DNA of 16,345 bases from JAFDXJ01 sp038257845 (GTDB lineage Bacteria > Bacteroidota > Bacteroidia > Chitinophagales > Chitinophagaceae), in the NCBI GenBank assembly GCA_038257845.1, contig JBBSQL010000058.1:1-16345 (forward strand). The letters run 5' to 3'. Under the pieces are notes generated by a model that did no database searches, was not told the origin of the DNA, and saw nothing but the letters and a program-made list of their open reading frames with translations. Of this stretch, positions 5,834-15,391 are shown in pieces. The stretch's first letter is position 1. Each line of letters begins with the position of its first letter. The position numbers and the translations under genes were made by a program.

Positions 5834-5887
5834 GATTCACACGTTTCGTGCAGCCTTTCCTCGGTGGTGGAAGTTCGTGTTTGATTA

Positions 5888-5902
5888 GTTAGTTTTGCTA
5901 AC
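5888..5902. repeat. Small hairpin GTTAG-TTTTG-CTAAC
   Basis: A perfect 5-bp stem with a 5-nt loop lies about 55 bp upstream of the RR1 operator, at the start of the hairpin-rich block. It is short enough to be chance, but it belongs to a cluster. Confidence 0.3.
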
Positions 5903-5928
5903 ACCAAAAGAAGAAACGAATGAATAAC

Positions 5929-5949
5929 CCACGAAGCAGAGCTTCGGGG
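5929..5949. repeat. REP-like hairpin, copy 1 (CGAAGC-AGA-GCTTCG)
   Basis: CCACGAAGC-AGA-GCTTCGGGG folds into a 9-position stem with one A/G mismatch and a 3-nt loop, followed by TAT. The copy at 6021-6041 has the same layout and loop and the same following TAT, in the same orientation 92 bp away. This makes a REP-like doublet. Confidence 0.6.
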
Positions 5950-5970
5950 TATCACAAAACTAATTTTTTT

Positions 5971-6013
5971 AACGCTTACAAAATAGCGTTCGCAAAGAGC
6001 GAACGAGTTTTTT
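5971..6013 (+). terminator. G-C rich hairpin with T-run and an overlapping alternative stem
   Basis: CGTTCGC (5987-5993), loop AAAGA and GCGAACG (5999-6005) form a perfect 7-bp stem, followed after two bases by six T. This is a terminator shape on the plus strand. An alternative stem pairs AACGC (5971-5975) with GCGTT (5986-5990) and would exclude the first. No plus-strand gene lies directly upstream, so it may instead be part of the REP-like cluster or block antisense transcription into the synthase gene. Confidence 0.4.
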
Positions 6014-6020
6014 AACTTGT

Positions 6021-6041
6021 CCCCGAAGTAGAACTTCGGGG
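6021..6041. repeat. REP-like hairpin, copy 2 (perfect 9-bp stem)
   Basis: CCCCGAAGT-AGA-ACTTCGGGG is a perfect 9-bp stem with a 3-nt loop, followed by TAT as in copy 1. The C/T and G/A differences between the copies are compensatory (GC/GC versus GT/AC), so pairing is kept. This suggests selection on structure or repeated mobilisation of a palindromic unit. RAYT-type transposases spread such units elsewhere; none is in the window. Confidence 0.62.
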
Positions 6042-6203
6042 TATTATCCGAATAAAAGAGATCCAAACGGATTTTGACAGAACATTTTAAAGTTTTTAAC
6101 AATCTCTCCCGAAAAAAAACCTACGTTCACATACCAACCTCAGATGAACTCGATGACATATAATACCCCCTGGAACTGAAACAATAAAACCAAATTAATC
6201 AAT

Positions 6204-9200
6204 TCACGGTGATAATAAAAGCAGAGGAAATATTTTAATGGTGACTTTGTGTTCGATTTCATCATCTATCAATTGAATAACTTTTCCGTTTTGCACAACA
6301 TTATCCACCATTAACGTCATGTCATTGCTGTCAGTAACCAATTGTACAAAAATATGATAGTTTGTTTTTTTATAGCGATAATCAATTTCAAATGATTTCC
6401 AATCTTCCGGAACGCATGGATTTATGTGCAACGTATTTCCCTCGCGCGTTAAGCCGAGAAAAGATGAAACAATAAGCTGATACATCCAGCTTGCCGAACC
6501 GGTGTACCAGGTCCACCCGCCACGACCTTCGTGGGGCGATACACCATAAACATCCGCTGCCATCACGTAAGGTTCAGTTTTATATACTGCAATATCAGCT
6601 GCGGTCTTCCCATGATTAATTGGGTTGATCATTTGCAGCAATTCCCACACCCTTGCATTCTTCTTCAATTTAGCAACTGCCATTATCATCCATATTGCAG
6701 CATGAGAATATTGGCCGCCATTTTCCCTAACTCCCGGCACATATCCTTTTATATAACCCGGTTCAAAATCAGATTTATTGAATGGGGGATCTAATAGATG
6801 GATGAGTGAATGCTTTCGGTCCACTAAATATTTATCGGCAGATTCCATTGCTTTTAAAGACCGTTCCGGTTCTCCTGCTCCTGAAAGCACCGCCCAGCTT
6901 TGTGATATGGAATCAATCTTACATTCATCATTAGCCGATGATCCTAATGCTGCGCCATCATCAAAATAGGCACGCCTGTACCATTCGCCATCCCAGGATG
7001 TTTTATTGATTTGAAGTTTTACTTCTTTGGAATTTAACCGGCAAACATTCGCAAATTCTTCATCGTTCATTCTTATTGCAATGGGTTCAAAACGTTTCAG
7101 AATATCATAAAGAAAAAAGGCAAGCCAAACACTTTCACCCTGCCCATGTATGCCAACCATGTTCATTCCATCATTCCAATCACCTGAACCCATCAATGGC
7201 AAACCATGCACACCAAACTTCAACGACTTTATTATTGCTCGTTTGCAATGCTCATATAACGATGCTCTTTCATTTGAAATTAATGGCATATCAAAATATG
7301 ATTCTTCATTCGGAAAAAGCAGGCGTCCTTCAATAAATGGAATCCGGCTTTCCAATATTGCATAGTCATGTGTATTATTGATGTAGCATGAAGTGGTAAA
7401 AGGCAACCATAACAAATCATCTGAGCAAAGTGTACGCACTCCTCTTCCTTGCGGAGGATGCCACCAATGTTGCACATCGCCTTCTTTAAATTGCCGTGAG
7501 GCTGTCAGCAAAATTTGTTCGCGTGTTAATGCAGGATGCGCATGCATCACCGCTATCACATCCTGCAATTGATCCCTGAACCCGAATGCTCCGCCCGATT
7601 GATAAAACCCGCTTCGCCCCCAAAGCCTGCTTGCAATGATCTGATAAAGCAGCCATCCGTTTGCCAAAATATTTAATGACTGATCAGGAGTTTTTATTTT
7701 TATTGAACTCAGTGTTTGCTTCCAGTATTCGTGAACCTTTTTAAGGGAATCGTTCACCGCATCTTTGTTGCGAAAACGCGTGATCAGTTGCAGTGCTTCA
7801 ACTGCATCTTTTGCCGCCCCCATTTTAAAAGTTACTTCGCGTTCTTCACCGGTTTGCAAAACAACCGGCACTTGTATTGCTGTGCATGGATCGTATCCTG
7901 CTCCATGTTTTCCGGCAAGCCGCAATCGTTTCATTGCTTCGGGCTTTTGAAGAGTTTTGTTACGACCAATAAATTCATTGCGATCAGTTGTGAAATTAAA
8001 TTTTACATCATTCACATCTAAAAATGCAACTCTGTTTGGAAATTCAGAATTATAAGGATTGCGCGTTAATAGTGTGCGGTATTCAGGATTAAATTCAGTA
8101 ATAATATGCATTGCAGATTTAGTACGTAAACTGTCAAGCACCCATTCCACATAGCCGGTTACCGTTAGCGTTCGCGCCCGACCCGAAACATTCTGAATCT
8201 TTATCACAGTAAATTTTATTTTCGCTTCAAGATCAACAAATATAGTTACTTGTGTATGGATTCCATCTTCTTCACACTCAAAAATGCTGTAGCCAAAACC
8301 ATGTTTCGTTACATAATTTGAACTTCCAATTACTGGCGATGGCATCGGTGACCAGTAATGCCCTGTTTCTTCATCACGAATATAAAATGCTTCACCACAG
8401 TTACCTGTAACGGGGTCGTTATACCATGGAGTAAGCCGGAACTCATGTGCGTTTTCCGACCATGTATAAGAAGGCCCGCTTTCGGTAATAACAGTTCCGA
8501 AGTTTGCATTTGCCAACACATTAATCCACGGCAATGGGGTAATATCATTTTCCCTGGTATTGATTACATATTCATTTCCATCATCAGAAAATCCGCCCAG
8601 CCCATTATAAAACTGAAGGTCTTCTTCTTTGATAGTCTTTCCAATTTCTTCTTCGTATCTCTTGCTTTTTATTAATAAAGGTATAGAAGGAGTTTTGCTG
8701 CTTCTTCTGTTTACATGATCGGTTAAAGTTCCGTATGTATCAGAAATAATAATTCTTGCAACAGATTGAATTAAAATTTTATCCTCATTAGAAATTTGGT
8801 CAGCCATTTTTACAAATACACCTGCCTGCCGGTCTTTCGGATTACTGCCAATACCTGCAGTAATAAGGCTTTGAATCTGATCTTGCAAATCGTGACGATA
8901 GCCGCTGTAATCTTCGTTGATAATTACAAGATCAACAATCAACCCTTTAAGCTGCCAATAGGATAGTGCTTGTAATAATTGTTTTATCATTACAAGGTTA
9001 TTATTATCAGAAACCTGAAGCAACACAATTGGGATATCGCCCGAGATAGAATAACTCCAGAGCGAAGACTGACCTTTTGTATTTTTAATAAGAATATCCT
9101 TGTTGGCCCTTACAGCAGGATTTGTGAAAATAACTGAGCTTGCCAGTCGCCCATAAAGCCGCGCATCCATTTCAGTTGCATTGATCTGACGCAAAACCAC

Positions 9201-12200
9201 TTCGCTGTATGTCCATGATAATTCAAACGCGCGATTCCTGAAATTGCGATCTTGATATTTATCCACTAACGCCTGACAGCTATTGCGATTTTCAGCGATA
9301 CCAGTTACTATATCAATAATGGAAGTTTCTTCTTCATCAATTGTTATGCGGTACTGAATAGAAATGATCGGGTCGAGCACTGAACCTTGTGAATTTGAAA
9401 GAGGTTCTATCTGATGCATCGCCTTTGGATTTGTAAGGGTGTTTCCCCTTCCGATAAATTTATCACGATCAGTTTCATAAGAGATGTTATCAGCATCACC
9501 TTTGGCTAATTTCATTAAATGAAATATCCATGGCGGATGCTCGTCCTGAGAGCGTGGTCGTCTTGAACATATAATTGCATGTTGATTTGGGATTAATTCT
9601 GTCTGAACAAAAAGATTGCTGAAAGTAGGATGCGCATCATCAGCCATAGGTAGAGCGATTACTACTTCTCCATAGCTTGTAATCTCAATTTTTCGAACCG
9701 AACGAGATTTGTTTCTAATATGAACCCGCCTTATTTCTACATTATCTTCAGGTGAAACAATAATTTCAGTATGCAGTTCAATCTCATTATCTGTTCTCCT
9801 GAATTCAACACGTCCTTGCGAAAAAATAGCTTCGTAATGTGACGTTTCTTTTAACGTAGGCTGATGCGTTGTTGACCAAAACTCTCCTGCATCAATATCA
9901 CGGATATAACAAAATGCACCCCAGTTGTCACAAGTAGCATCTTCTCTCCATCGAGTAAGCGCAATATCTCTCCACCTACTGTAACCACCGCCAGCATTGG
10001 TAATCATTACATGATAATTTCCATTGGAGAGTAATTGAATTTCGGGTTGAGTAGTATTGGGAGAATATATAACCTGTATTTCCGAATTGGTAGAAGAATG
10101 AATGATTTCTTCAGTATCAGCCGCAACGGAGTAGAAACCCGTTGATTTTGGAACACGCTCCTGCAATAGCAAAAGAGCAGTTTGTAAATCCGGATCGGAT
10201 TCGAATCGTTTTTGCATCGGTTGGTCACAAAGCAGGTAATTAAGCGATAATAGGCTCATGCCTTGGTGGTGCGCCATGAAAGTATGAATTAAAGCAGGTT
10301 GCTTCGCTCTTGGCAAACGCGAAGGGGTAAAATCAATTGCTTCAAAAAAGCCATATCGTCCTTCATATCCTTTCGCAGTCAATCTCTCCAGGTTTTTACA
10401 TGCAGCTGCAGGATCAATCATCAATGCCATTACAGAGGCATATGGGGCAATAACGAGATCAAGACCAAGCCCGCGTTTAAAACCTAATTCTGGAATACCG
10501 AAAGCGCGATACTGATAAGTAAGATGAGCATCAACCATATTGTAGCATGATTCTGATATACCCCATGGGACACCTTGTTCTCTGCCATATTCAATTTGTT
10601 TTTTCACTGCACCCCTGCAAGTATTATCCAACAGCGTACGTTCGTAAAGCGGCATAATCAAATTTGGCATCAGGTATTCAAACATAGAACCACTCCACGA
10701 AATCAACACCGGTGTGCTATCTGCAATCGTTAGTCGCCTTCCGAGAGCAAACCAACTTTCCTGTGAAATTTTTCCCTGCGCTATCGCAACAAATAAACCT
10801 AAGCGTGCTTCAGAAGCAAGTAAATCATAGTAACCTGTATCGCGATGATGCTCATCCGCATTATAACCAATCGCCAACAGGTGCTGTGTTTTATCATACA
10901 GGAAGTGATAATGCATATCAGCAAAATCGAGGCATTGAGAAGCTAATTGATAAATTTCCATAATTCGTTCTCTTGCAAGAGTCCTGACCTCCTTAATTGA
11001 TTTTTCGAAATCAGAAATCCATTGAAGTTCTGTGTCCGATTTATCAGCAGCATGAAAAGAAATAAGTTCGTTATGAATATCATTATCTATCGTCGCAAGT
11101 TGTGTTAATGAATAATTCTTTTGAAATACACTTAGGCTTTTAAATTTTTCGGGAACTGAATTGTTATAATTCCATAGCGACCACATTTGAATTTCTTTGA
11201 GCCATTCTTTTATCTGCTTCTCCAAAGAAATCATCCATTCAAATGCATCCGCATTCAATTTTAATTTCTCAGTATCAAGTAAAACCCCAAGTTGCGAGGT
11301 GATTCTTTCAAGGCTTTTTTTTAATTCAATTAGTTGGGTAGGTTGTAATAAATTTTCAACCTTAAATACGGAGAGGAAATCATTGAACAACGCCTGATCT
11401 TCTTCGTGTATTTTCTCTTCGATAATTCTTATCGTGTCATGAAGCCCTTCCCATAAATCATCTCTTATTATTTTACGATTCAACATTTCAAAAAGTCCTT
11501 GCCGTAAGGTGAGTAAATGACCCGCTAAATTTCCGCTGTCAACCGTTGAAATATATCTTGGATGTAATGGTGCAAGGGTTTGCGTATCATACCAATTTAA
11601 AAAGTGACCTTCATATCTTTCAAGTTTTTCGAGAGTTTTAAAAGTATTGAAGGTGCGATTAAGAAATTGTCCGATGGAGATGTAACCAAAATCAACTGCT
11701 GAAAGATTTGCAAGAAGAGAAAAACCAATATTAGTGGGAGAGGTGCGATGCGCAATAATCCTGATCGGATATTGTTGGAGGTTATCAATTGGCAGCCAGT
11801 TGTCATTTTCAGAAACATAAGCTTCAAAAAAGCTCCAGGTTTTGCGCGACAGTTTCCTTAGATACTTTCTTTGCTCTTCCGTTATTTTGGTCTTGAAAAC
11901 AGGTAACGGAATGCTTATCCTGTTGACAATAGCGGGTGAAAAAATCCATAGGATCAGAAAAGGCATAACTAAAAAAATGATATGCGGGAAATAATTAAAC
12001 AGGAGTATAAACAGGCCAATGCTTATTACTGGTGCAAACCACATAGATTTGTAAAGAGTAAATAAATTTTCGATTTGCTTTTTAGCAAAGCCGGAAGGGT
12101 TCCATTCGAGCAGATTTTTGTGCGAGAAAAGAATTCTCCATACTGTTCGTGAAATAGCATCTAAACTGACATAAGCTTCAAACGGCAAACACACCAAGAT

Positions 12201-14948
12201 AAATGAAGACTGAATGATATTAGTTGAAGTGGCGCGAAAAACATTTTTAAAATGCTGAGGAAGAGAAATTTCTTCCGGCTTCCTCATAATATCCCATACT
12301 GAAAAACATAGTGAAGGAATAAGTATTACTCCAATAATAAATAGCGTCCAGAATAATGAGGAGTGCAACACCGTCCAGCTTAGAACTAAAATCAATAATA
12401 GTGCGATTGGAACTAAACTGCGCCTTAGGTTATCAAATATTTTCCAACGTGATAATGCGGTGATTGAATTCGTGCACAATTTGCCTTTTGCATCCGGAAC
12501 CCACGGCAATGACCAAATACCAATTTGCCAATCACCTCTTATCCACCTGTGACGCCTGCTGATGTCAGTACTATAACGGAAGGGGAATTCTTCGTACAAT
12601 AAAACATCGCTTGCAAATCCGCAACGAACGTAACTGCCTTCTAACAAATCATGACTCAGTATCCTGTTTTCGGGAAAGCGGTTGCCAAGCACTTTTTCAA
12701 AGGCGTCCACTTCGTAAATACCCTTACCAATAAATGATCCTTCACTGAAAATATCATGGTATAGGTCAGAGGTTAGGCGGGTGTAAGGATCAATTCCTGA
12801 ATCATTCTCATGCATGCGGGAGTAATAAGAGCGGGCACTCCCCTGTAAGCTGACGGCAACGCGCGGCTGAATAATTCCATAGCCCTTTACGATTCTTTTC
12901 TTCTGCTCATCATACACCGGATGATTAAGCGGATGCGACATTAAACCAACTAATTTATAAGCAGCATCCCTTGGAAGTTGGGTATCAGTATCGAGCGTTA
13001 TTACATATTTTACGTTAGTGTAAATTTTTTCCTCACCTATTATAACGCTAAAGCGATCTTTTGATCCACCTCTGAGCAAACTATTAAGTTCACTAAGTTT
13101 TCCGCGCTTGCGTTCATAGCCCATCCATATTTTGTCAACAGGATTCCATAAACGCGGGCGATGAAAAAGAAAAAAAATATCATGCAAATGTGTACTGTAT
13201 TTTTTATTAAGTTCAATAATTTTTTGCTTTATATGATCAACCAACATTTCATCATCAGGCAAAATTTTCTCCGTTGCATCCTTCAAATCGGTTAAAAGAG
13301 AGAATAACAAATTGGGGTCGCGGTTTGCAAGAAATCTTACTTCAAGATCTTCCACCAATTTGTTTATTTGGTTTATTCCGGTAATAATTGATGGTACAGC
13401 AACTAACGTGCATGCATCTTTCGGAATGCCTTTTGAAAAATCCATTTTTGGTAATGCTCTTGGTCCTACCCTTAAAGTTGCCATCCAATTGACAACAGCA
13501 ATTGAAAAATGACTTGCAGCTAAAATGCATAACAAGGTTGAAAAAATAAGTAAGCCTTTATCCGCCTCTTCACTATAAAGCTTTGCAAACAGGAAAACGC
13601 TTACAACAATTGTCAGTACCAGTGATTCAACAACATAAAATTTTGATATATTCCGTATGAAAAATCGTTTAAGCAGTATTCCAAATGAATAATGCACTTT
13701 TAATATTTTTTCAGTAACAGGTAATCCATCACCAATCAAATAATATCCCACATGCTTTTTATATTCATCATGACTATTTTTTTCTACGCATTCTTTCGCA
13801 ATTTCTATGACAGTTTTTGCAACTTCAATTTCTTTTAATTTTCCATTCTTGGCAATGTTCTGCACAGCGTGGCGGTATTGATCGCGAGTAAAAAAATCCA
13901 TGTGAGCATACAATTGTTCAGCATCATTCCTTAGTATGTGCTCCACGTGACTCATTGCTTCAACAAACTCCCGCCAATCGGTTTTTACTAAAAAGCGCAA
14001 ACTATTAATGCTGTTGGTCATGGTAACCTGATCAGCAGCCTGCTTTTGATTCTCAGAAAGCACCATTCCATTTATGGTATCACCGGTTTCACTTAGATGT
14101 TGCTCAAGCCATGAAATAGGTAAGGTTAAATTGAAACCTTTCCATTGAAGCTTGCGTGAATATTCAGCAATAAAAGCACTTACCATTGGCGGATCAGTTC
14201 TCGCAAGGTCTGCCATTTCAAGAACAAGATTTTTAGGGTTTTCTTCTGCCGTTTGAATAATCCTGTCAGCCCAATATTGTGCGAGGTTTGCGTCAATGCG
14301 ATCTATTGCAATTCGTGCGGCTACACGTCTCATGTTTTCTAACAGTGCCATGCGCAACATAATGGGTATTGCCCATAACTCTCCCAGAGTAAATTCACTT
14401 ATTTTTTGATAGGATTCAATAAAATGATTCAGCGTGTGAATATCTAAATGACCGTCACTGTGAGATATTATTTCAGTAGCAACATTATAAACCCTGGGAA
14501 ACCCGGACAGGGGTCCGCTTTGGCTGCTGAGTTTAGGCAACGCTTTACTGTACCCTTTTGGCAAATGCCGTTTAGCTATTAGGATGTGTTCTTCGATGAG
14601 ATAAAAATTATCAAGCAACCATTCTCCTGCCGGGGCTACAGGGTTTTTTACTTTAACAGCTTCCTGCAAAAGATCCGTTACCCGTTTTAAAACTTCTTCG
14701 TTATCAGCAAGCCTTTTTAATAAAAGTTCAGGAGTTTTTTTTGAATCAACCGTGTGTTTTCCAGCCAAATCTTTCGCAAGTAATCCCATTTGTTCTATGG
14801 TCAACAATTCAGCTCTTAGAGGAGGAGTATTGTCTATATCACTTCTTACAAAAGTGTCTTTAAGAAAATACTGGCGTAGTGGTGACAACAATTCTTCAAT
14901 TGTTTTTGTTGTCGTCTTAAAGGCACCTTCCGGTATTTTTTTTTGCAT
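6204..14948 (-). CDS. ndvB: Cyclic beta-glucan synthase (NdvB/ChvB type; GT84, glycoamylase-like, GH94)
   Basis: This 2914-residue protein is full length against ChvB/NdvB/Cgs (about 2800-2870). Residues 1-430 are a helical N-terminal domain, followed by membrane segments at about 443-505. The GT84 glycosyltransferase domain spans about 510-820, with DTD at 653-655, HDLLEG (Asp767) and the R-x-x-R-W type motif ending at Trp802. More membrane segments lie at about 840-1005. The glycoamylase-like (GH144-related) domain spans about 1030-1560, with NWLPIDN, AHRTSPTNIG and MAHHQGMSLL. One GH94 N-terminal-like beta-domain starts near 1625 and a second near 2130. The GH94 catalytic part contains GFRDQLQD, HWWHPPQGRGVRT, GDWNDGMN (Asp2590/Asp2593; one is the expected acid) and GGWTWYTGSA. 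Known homologues use UDP-glucose at the inner membrane to build and cyclise periplasmic beta-1,2-glucans that help osmoadaptation. Ring size and linkage here are inferred. RR2 lies 50 bp upstream on the same strand, probably co-transcribed. Confidence 0.93.
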   Translation of the reverse strand: MQKKIPEGAFKTTTKTIEELLSPLRQYFLKDTFVRSDIDNTPPLRAELLTIEQMGLLAKDLAGKHTVDSKKTPELLLKRLADNEEVLKRVTDLLQEAVKVKNPVAPAGEWLLDNFYLIEEHILIAKRHLPKGYSKALPKLSSQSGPLSGFPRVYNVATEIISHSDGHLDIHTLNHFIESYQKISEFTLGELWAIPIMLRMALLENMRRVAARIAIDRIDANLAQYWADRIIQTAEENPKNLVLEMADLARTDPPMVSAFIAEYSRKLQWKGFNLTLPISWLEQHLSETGDTINGMVLSENQKQAADQVTMTNSINSLRFLVKTDWREFVEAMSHVEHILRNDAEQLYAHMDFFTRDQYRHAVQNIAKNGKLKEIEVAKTVIEIAKECVEKNSHDEYKKHVGYYLIGDGLPVTEKILKVHYSFGILLKRFFIRNISKFYVVESLVLTIVVSVFLFAKLYSEEADKGLLIFSTLLCILAASHFSIAVVNWMATLRVGPRALPKMDFSKGIPKDACTLVAVPSIITGINQINKLVEDLEVRFLANRDPNLLFSLLTDLKDATEKILPDDEMLVDHIKQKIIELNKKYSTHLHDIFFLFHRPRLWNPVDKIWMGYERKRGKLSELNSLLRGGSKDRFSVIIGEEKIYTNVKYVITLDTDTQLPRDAAYKLVGLMSHPLNHPVYDEQKKRIVKGYGIIQPRVAVSLQGSARSYYSRMHENDSGIDPYTRLTSDLYHDIFSEGSFIGKGIYEVDAFEKVLGNRFPENRILSHDLLEGSYVRCGFASDVLLYEEFPFRYSTDISRRHRWIRGDWQIGIWSLPWVPDAKGKLCTNSITALSRWKIFDNLRRSLVPIALLLILVLSWTVLHSSLFWTLFIIGVILIPSLCFSVWDIMRKPEEISLPQHFKNVFRATSTNIIQSSFILVCLPFEAYVSLDAISRTVWRILFSHKNLLEWNPSGFAKKQIENLFTLYKSMWFAPVISIGLFILLFNYFPHIIFLVMPFLILWIFSPAIVNRISIPLPVFKTKITEEQRKYLRKLSRKTWSFFEAYVSENDNWLPIDNLQQYPIRIIAHRTSPTNIGFSLLANLSAVDFGYISIGQFLNRTFNTFKTLEKLERYEGHFLNWYDTQTLAPLHPRYISTVDSGNLAGHLLTLRQGLFEMLNRKIIRDDLWEGLHDTIRIIEEKIHEEDQALFNDFLSVFKVENLLQPTQLIELKKSLERITSQLGVLLDTEKLKLNADAFEWMISLEKQIKEWLKEIQMWSLWNYNNSVPEKFKSLSVFQKNYSLTQLATIDNDIHNELISFHAADKSDTELQWISDFEKSIKEVRTLARERIMEIYQLASQCLDFADMHYHFLYDKTQHLLAIGYNADEHHRDTGYYDLLASEARLGLFVAIAQGKISQESWFALGRRLTIADSTPVLISWSGSMFEYLMPNLIMPLYERTLLDNTCRGAVKKQIEYGREQGVPWGISESCYNMVDAHLTYQYRAFGIPELGFKRGLGLDLVIAPYASVMALMIDPAAACKNLERLTAKGYEGRYGFFEAIDFTPSRLPRAKQPALIHTFMAHHQGMSLLSLNYLLCDQPMQKRFESDPDLQTALLLLQERVPKSTGFYSVAADTEEIIHSSTNSEIQVIYSPNTTQPEIQLLSNGNYHVMITNAGGGYSRWRDIALTRWREDATCDNWGAFCYIRDIDAGEFWSTTHQPTLKETSHYEAIFSQGRVEFRRTDNEIELHTEIIVSPEDNVEIRRVHIRNKSRSVRKIEITSYGEVVIALPMADDAHPTFSNLFVQTELIPNQHAIICSRRPRSQDEHPPWIFHLMKLAKGDADNISYETDRDKFIGRGNTLTNPKAMHQIEPLSNSQGSVLDPIISIQYRITIDEEETSIIDIVTGIAENRNSCQALVDKYQDRNFRNRAFELSWTYSEVVLRQINATEMDARLYGRLASSVIFTNPAVRANKDILIKNTKGQSSLWSYSISGDIPIVLLQVSDNNNLVMIKQLLQALSYWQLKGLIVDLVIINEDYSGYRHDLQDQIQSLITAGIGSNPKDRQAGVFVKMADQISNEDKILIQSVARIIISDTYGTLTDHVNRRSSKTPSIPLLIKSKRYEEEIGKTIKEEDLQFYNGLGGFSDDGNEYVINTRENDITPLPWINVLANANFGTVITESGPSYTWSENAHEFRLTPWYNDPVTGNCGEAFYIRDEETGHYWSPMPSPVIGSSNYVTKHGFGYSIFECEEDGIHTQVTIFVDLEAKIKFTVIKIQNVSGRARTLTVTGYVEWVLDSLRTKSAMHIITEFNPEYRTLLTRNPYNSEFPNRVAFLDVNDVKFNFTTDRNEFIGRNKTLQKPEAMKRLRLAGKHGAGYDPCTAIQVPVVLQTGEEREVTFKMGAAKDAVEALQLITRFRNKDAVNDSLKKVHEYWKQTLSSIKIKTPDQSLNILANGWLLYQIIASRLWGRSGFYQSGGAFGFRDQLQDVIAVMHAHPALTREQILLTASRQFKEGDVQHWWHPPQGRGVRTLCSDDLLWLPFTTSCYINNTHDYAILESRIPFIEGRLLFPNEESYFDMPLISNERASLYEHCKRAIIKSLKFGVHGLPLMGSGDWNDGMNMVGIHGQGESVWLAFFLYDILKRFEPIAIRMNDEEFANVCRLNSKEVKLQINKTSWDGEWYRRAYFDDGAALGSSANDECKIDSISQSWAVLSGAGEPERSLKAMESADKYLVDRKHSLIHLLDPPFNKSDFEPGYIKGYVPGVRENGGQYSHAAIWMIMAVAKLKKNARVWELLQMINPINHGKTAADIAVYKTEPYVMAADVYGVSPHEGRGGWTWYTGSASWMYQLIVSSFLGLTREGNTLHINPCVPEDWKSFEIDYRYKKTNYHIFVQLVTDSNDMTLMVDNVVQNGKVIQLIDDEIEHKVTIKIFPLLLLSP

Positions 14949-14998
14949 AGAAAGAAAATATTCTTTAGAAAAACACTGAAATTACCAAAATAATGGTT

Positions 14999-15340
14999 TC
15001 AATTTGTGAGGCATGATAACAATTCATGAAGCGTTAATGGTTTTTCGAGAATACGAAATTTAGAAGCAGATGTTTTTGGAACATTAGAGCCGCTGAGGAG
15101 ATTTAATTCTGTTTGTGGATATGTTTGTAAAATATATTCCGCTTTCTCCCATCCTAAACCATCAGGCAAAAAGTTATCCAAAAAAACAAATTCAGGATTT
15201 TCTTTCTCGAGCAAAAGCATTCCTTCTTTTAAAGTACGGGCAATTATAAAGTCGAAATTTTCATTTATGAGTAATTTTTTCATAAATATGCAAAAGATCT
15301 CATCATCATCTACAAGTAAAATTTTCTTTCTAATGGGCAT
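14999..15340 (-). CDS. Stand-alone CheY-like receiver protein RR2, upstream of glucan synthase
   Basis: This 113-residue protein consists of one receiver domain only. It has the acidic pocket D11/D12/D13 (LLVDDD), phospho-acceptor Asp55 (FLDN), Ser83 (LLSG) and Lys100 (EKP), so all canonical phosphorylation residues are intact. It is 83% identical to RR1 over 109 residues but lacks RR1's 34-residue N-terminal extension. It starts with MPIRKK directly before the first beta-strand. Its stop is 50 bp before the glucan synthase ATG, with no terminator between, so the two are probably one transcript. A role in controlling glucan synthesis or an associated signalling step is inferred from position only. 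The tandem ATGTAA promoter of RR1 is absent here. Confidence 0.85.
   Translation of the reverse strand: MPIRKKILLVDDDEIFCIFMKKLLINENFDFIIARTLKEGMLLLEKENPEFVFLDNFLPDGLGWEKAEYILQTYPQTELNLLSGSNVPKTSASKFRILEKPLTLHELLSCLTN
15012..15331. repeat. Long direct repeat, right copy (receiver gene RR2)
   Basis: This is the partner of 5329-5648: same orientation, ungapped, about 90% identical by manual count. Together the two copies bracket about 9.4 kb containing the glucan synthase. Homologous recombination between them would excise or amplify that gene. Confidence 0.85.
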
Positions 15341-15391
15341 GAGAATATATTATTAGTTTTTTCAATCAATAACAACAGCAATATAACAGCG

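Larger units (their letters stand above)
5834..6203. other. Structured non-coding region between glucan synthase and RR1
   Basis: This 370-bp stretch has no credible gene. A 101-codon minus-strand frame (6102-5797) runs through hairpins and promoter sequence and looks like no protein. It holds four hairpins, listed separately, between 5888 and 6041. The segment 5834-5880 also contains short CACG/CGTG complementary pieces. It forms the 3' flank of the glucan synthase and the upstream region of RR1. The part from 6045 to 6203 shows nothing recognisable. Confidence 0.6.

Noticed and set aside
5797..6102. 101-codon minus-strand open frame upstream of RR1
   Set aside because: It runs through REP-like hairpins and the tandem ATGTAA promoter, has no domain-like composition, and is explained by chance openness of structured non-coding DNA.
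6531..13530. Many 60-105 codon frames inside the glucan synthase gene on both strands
   Set aside because: All lie within a 2914-codon gene with conserved motifs throughout; none shows a recognisable domain.
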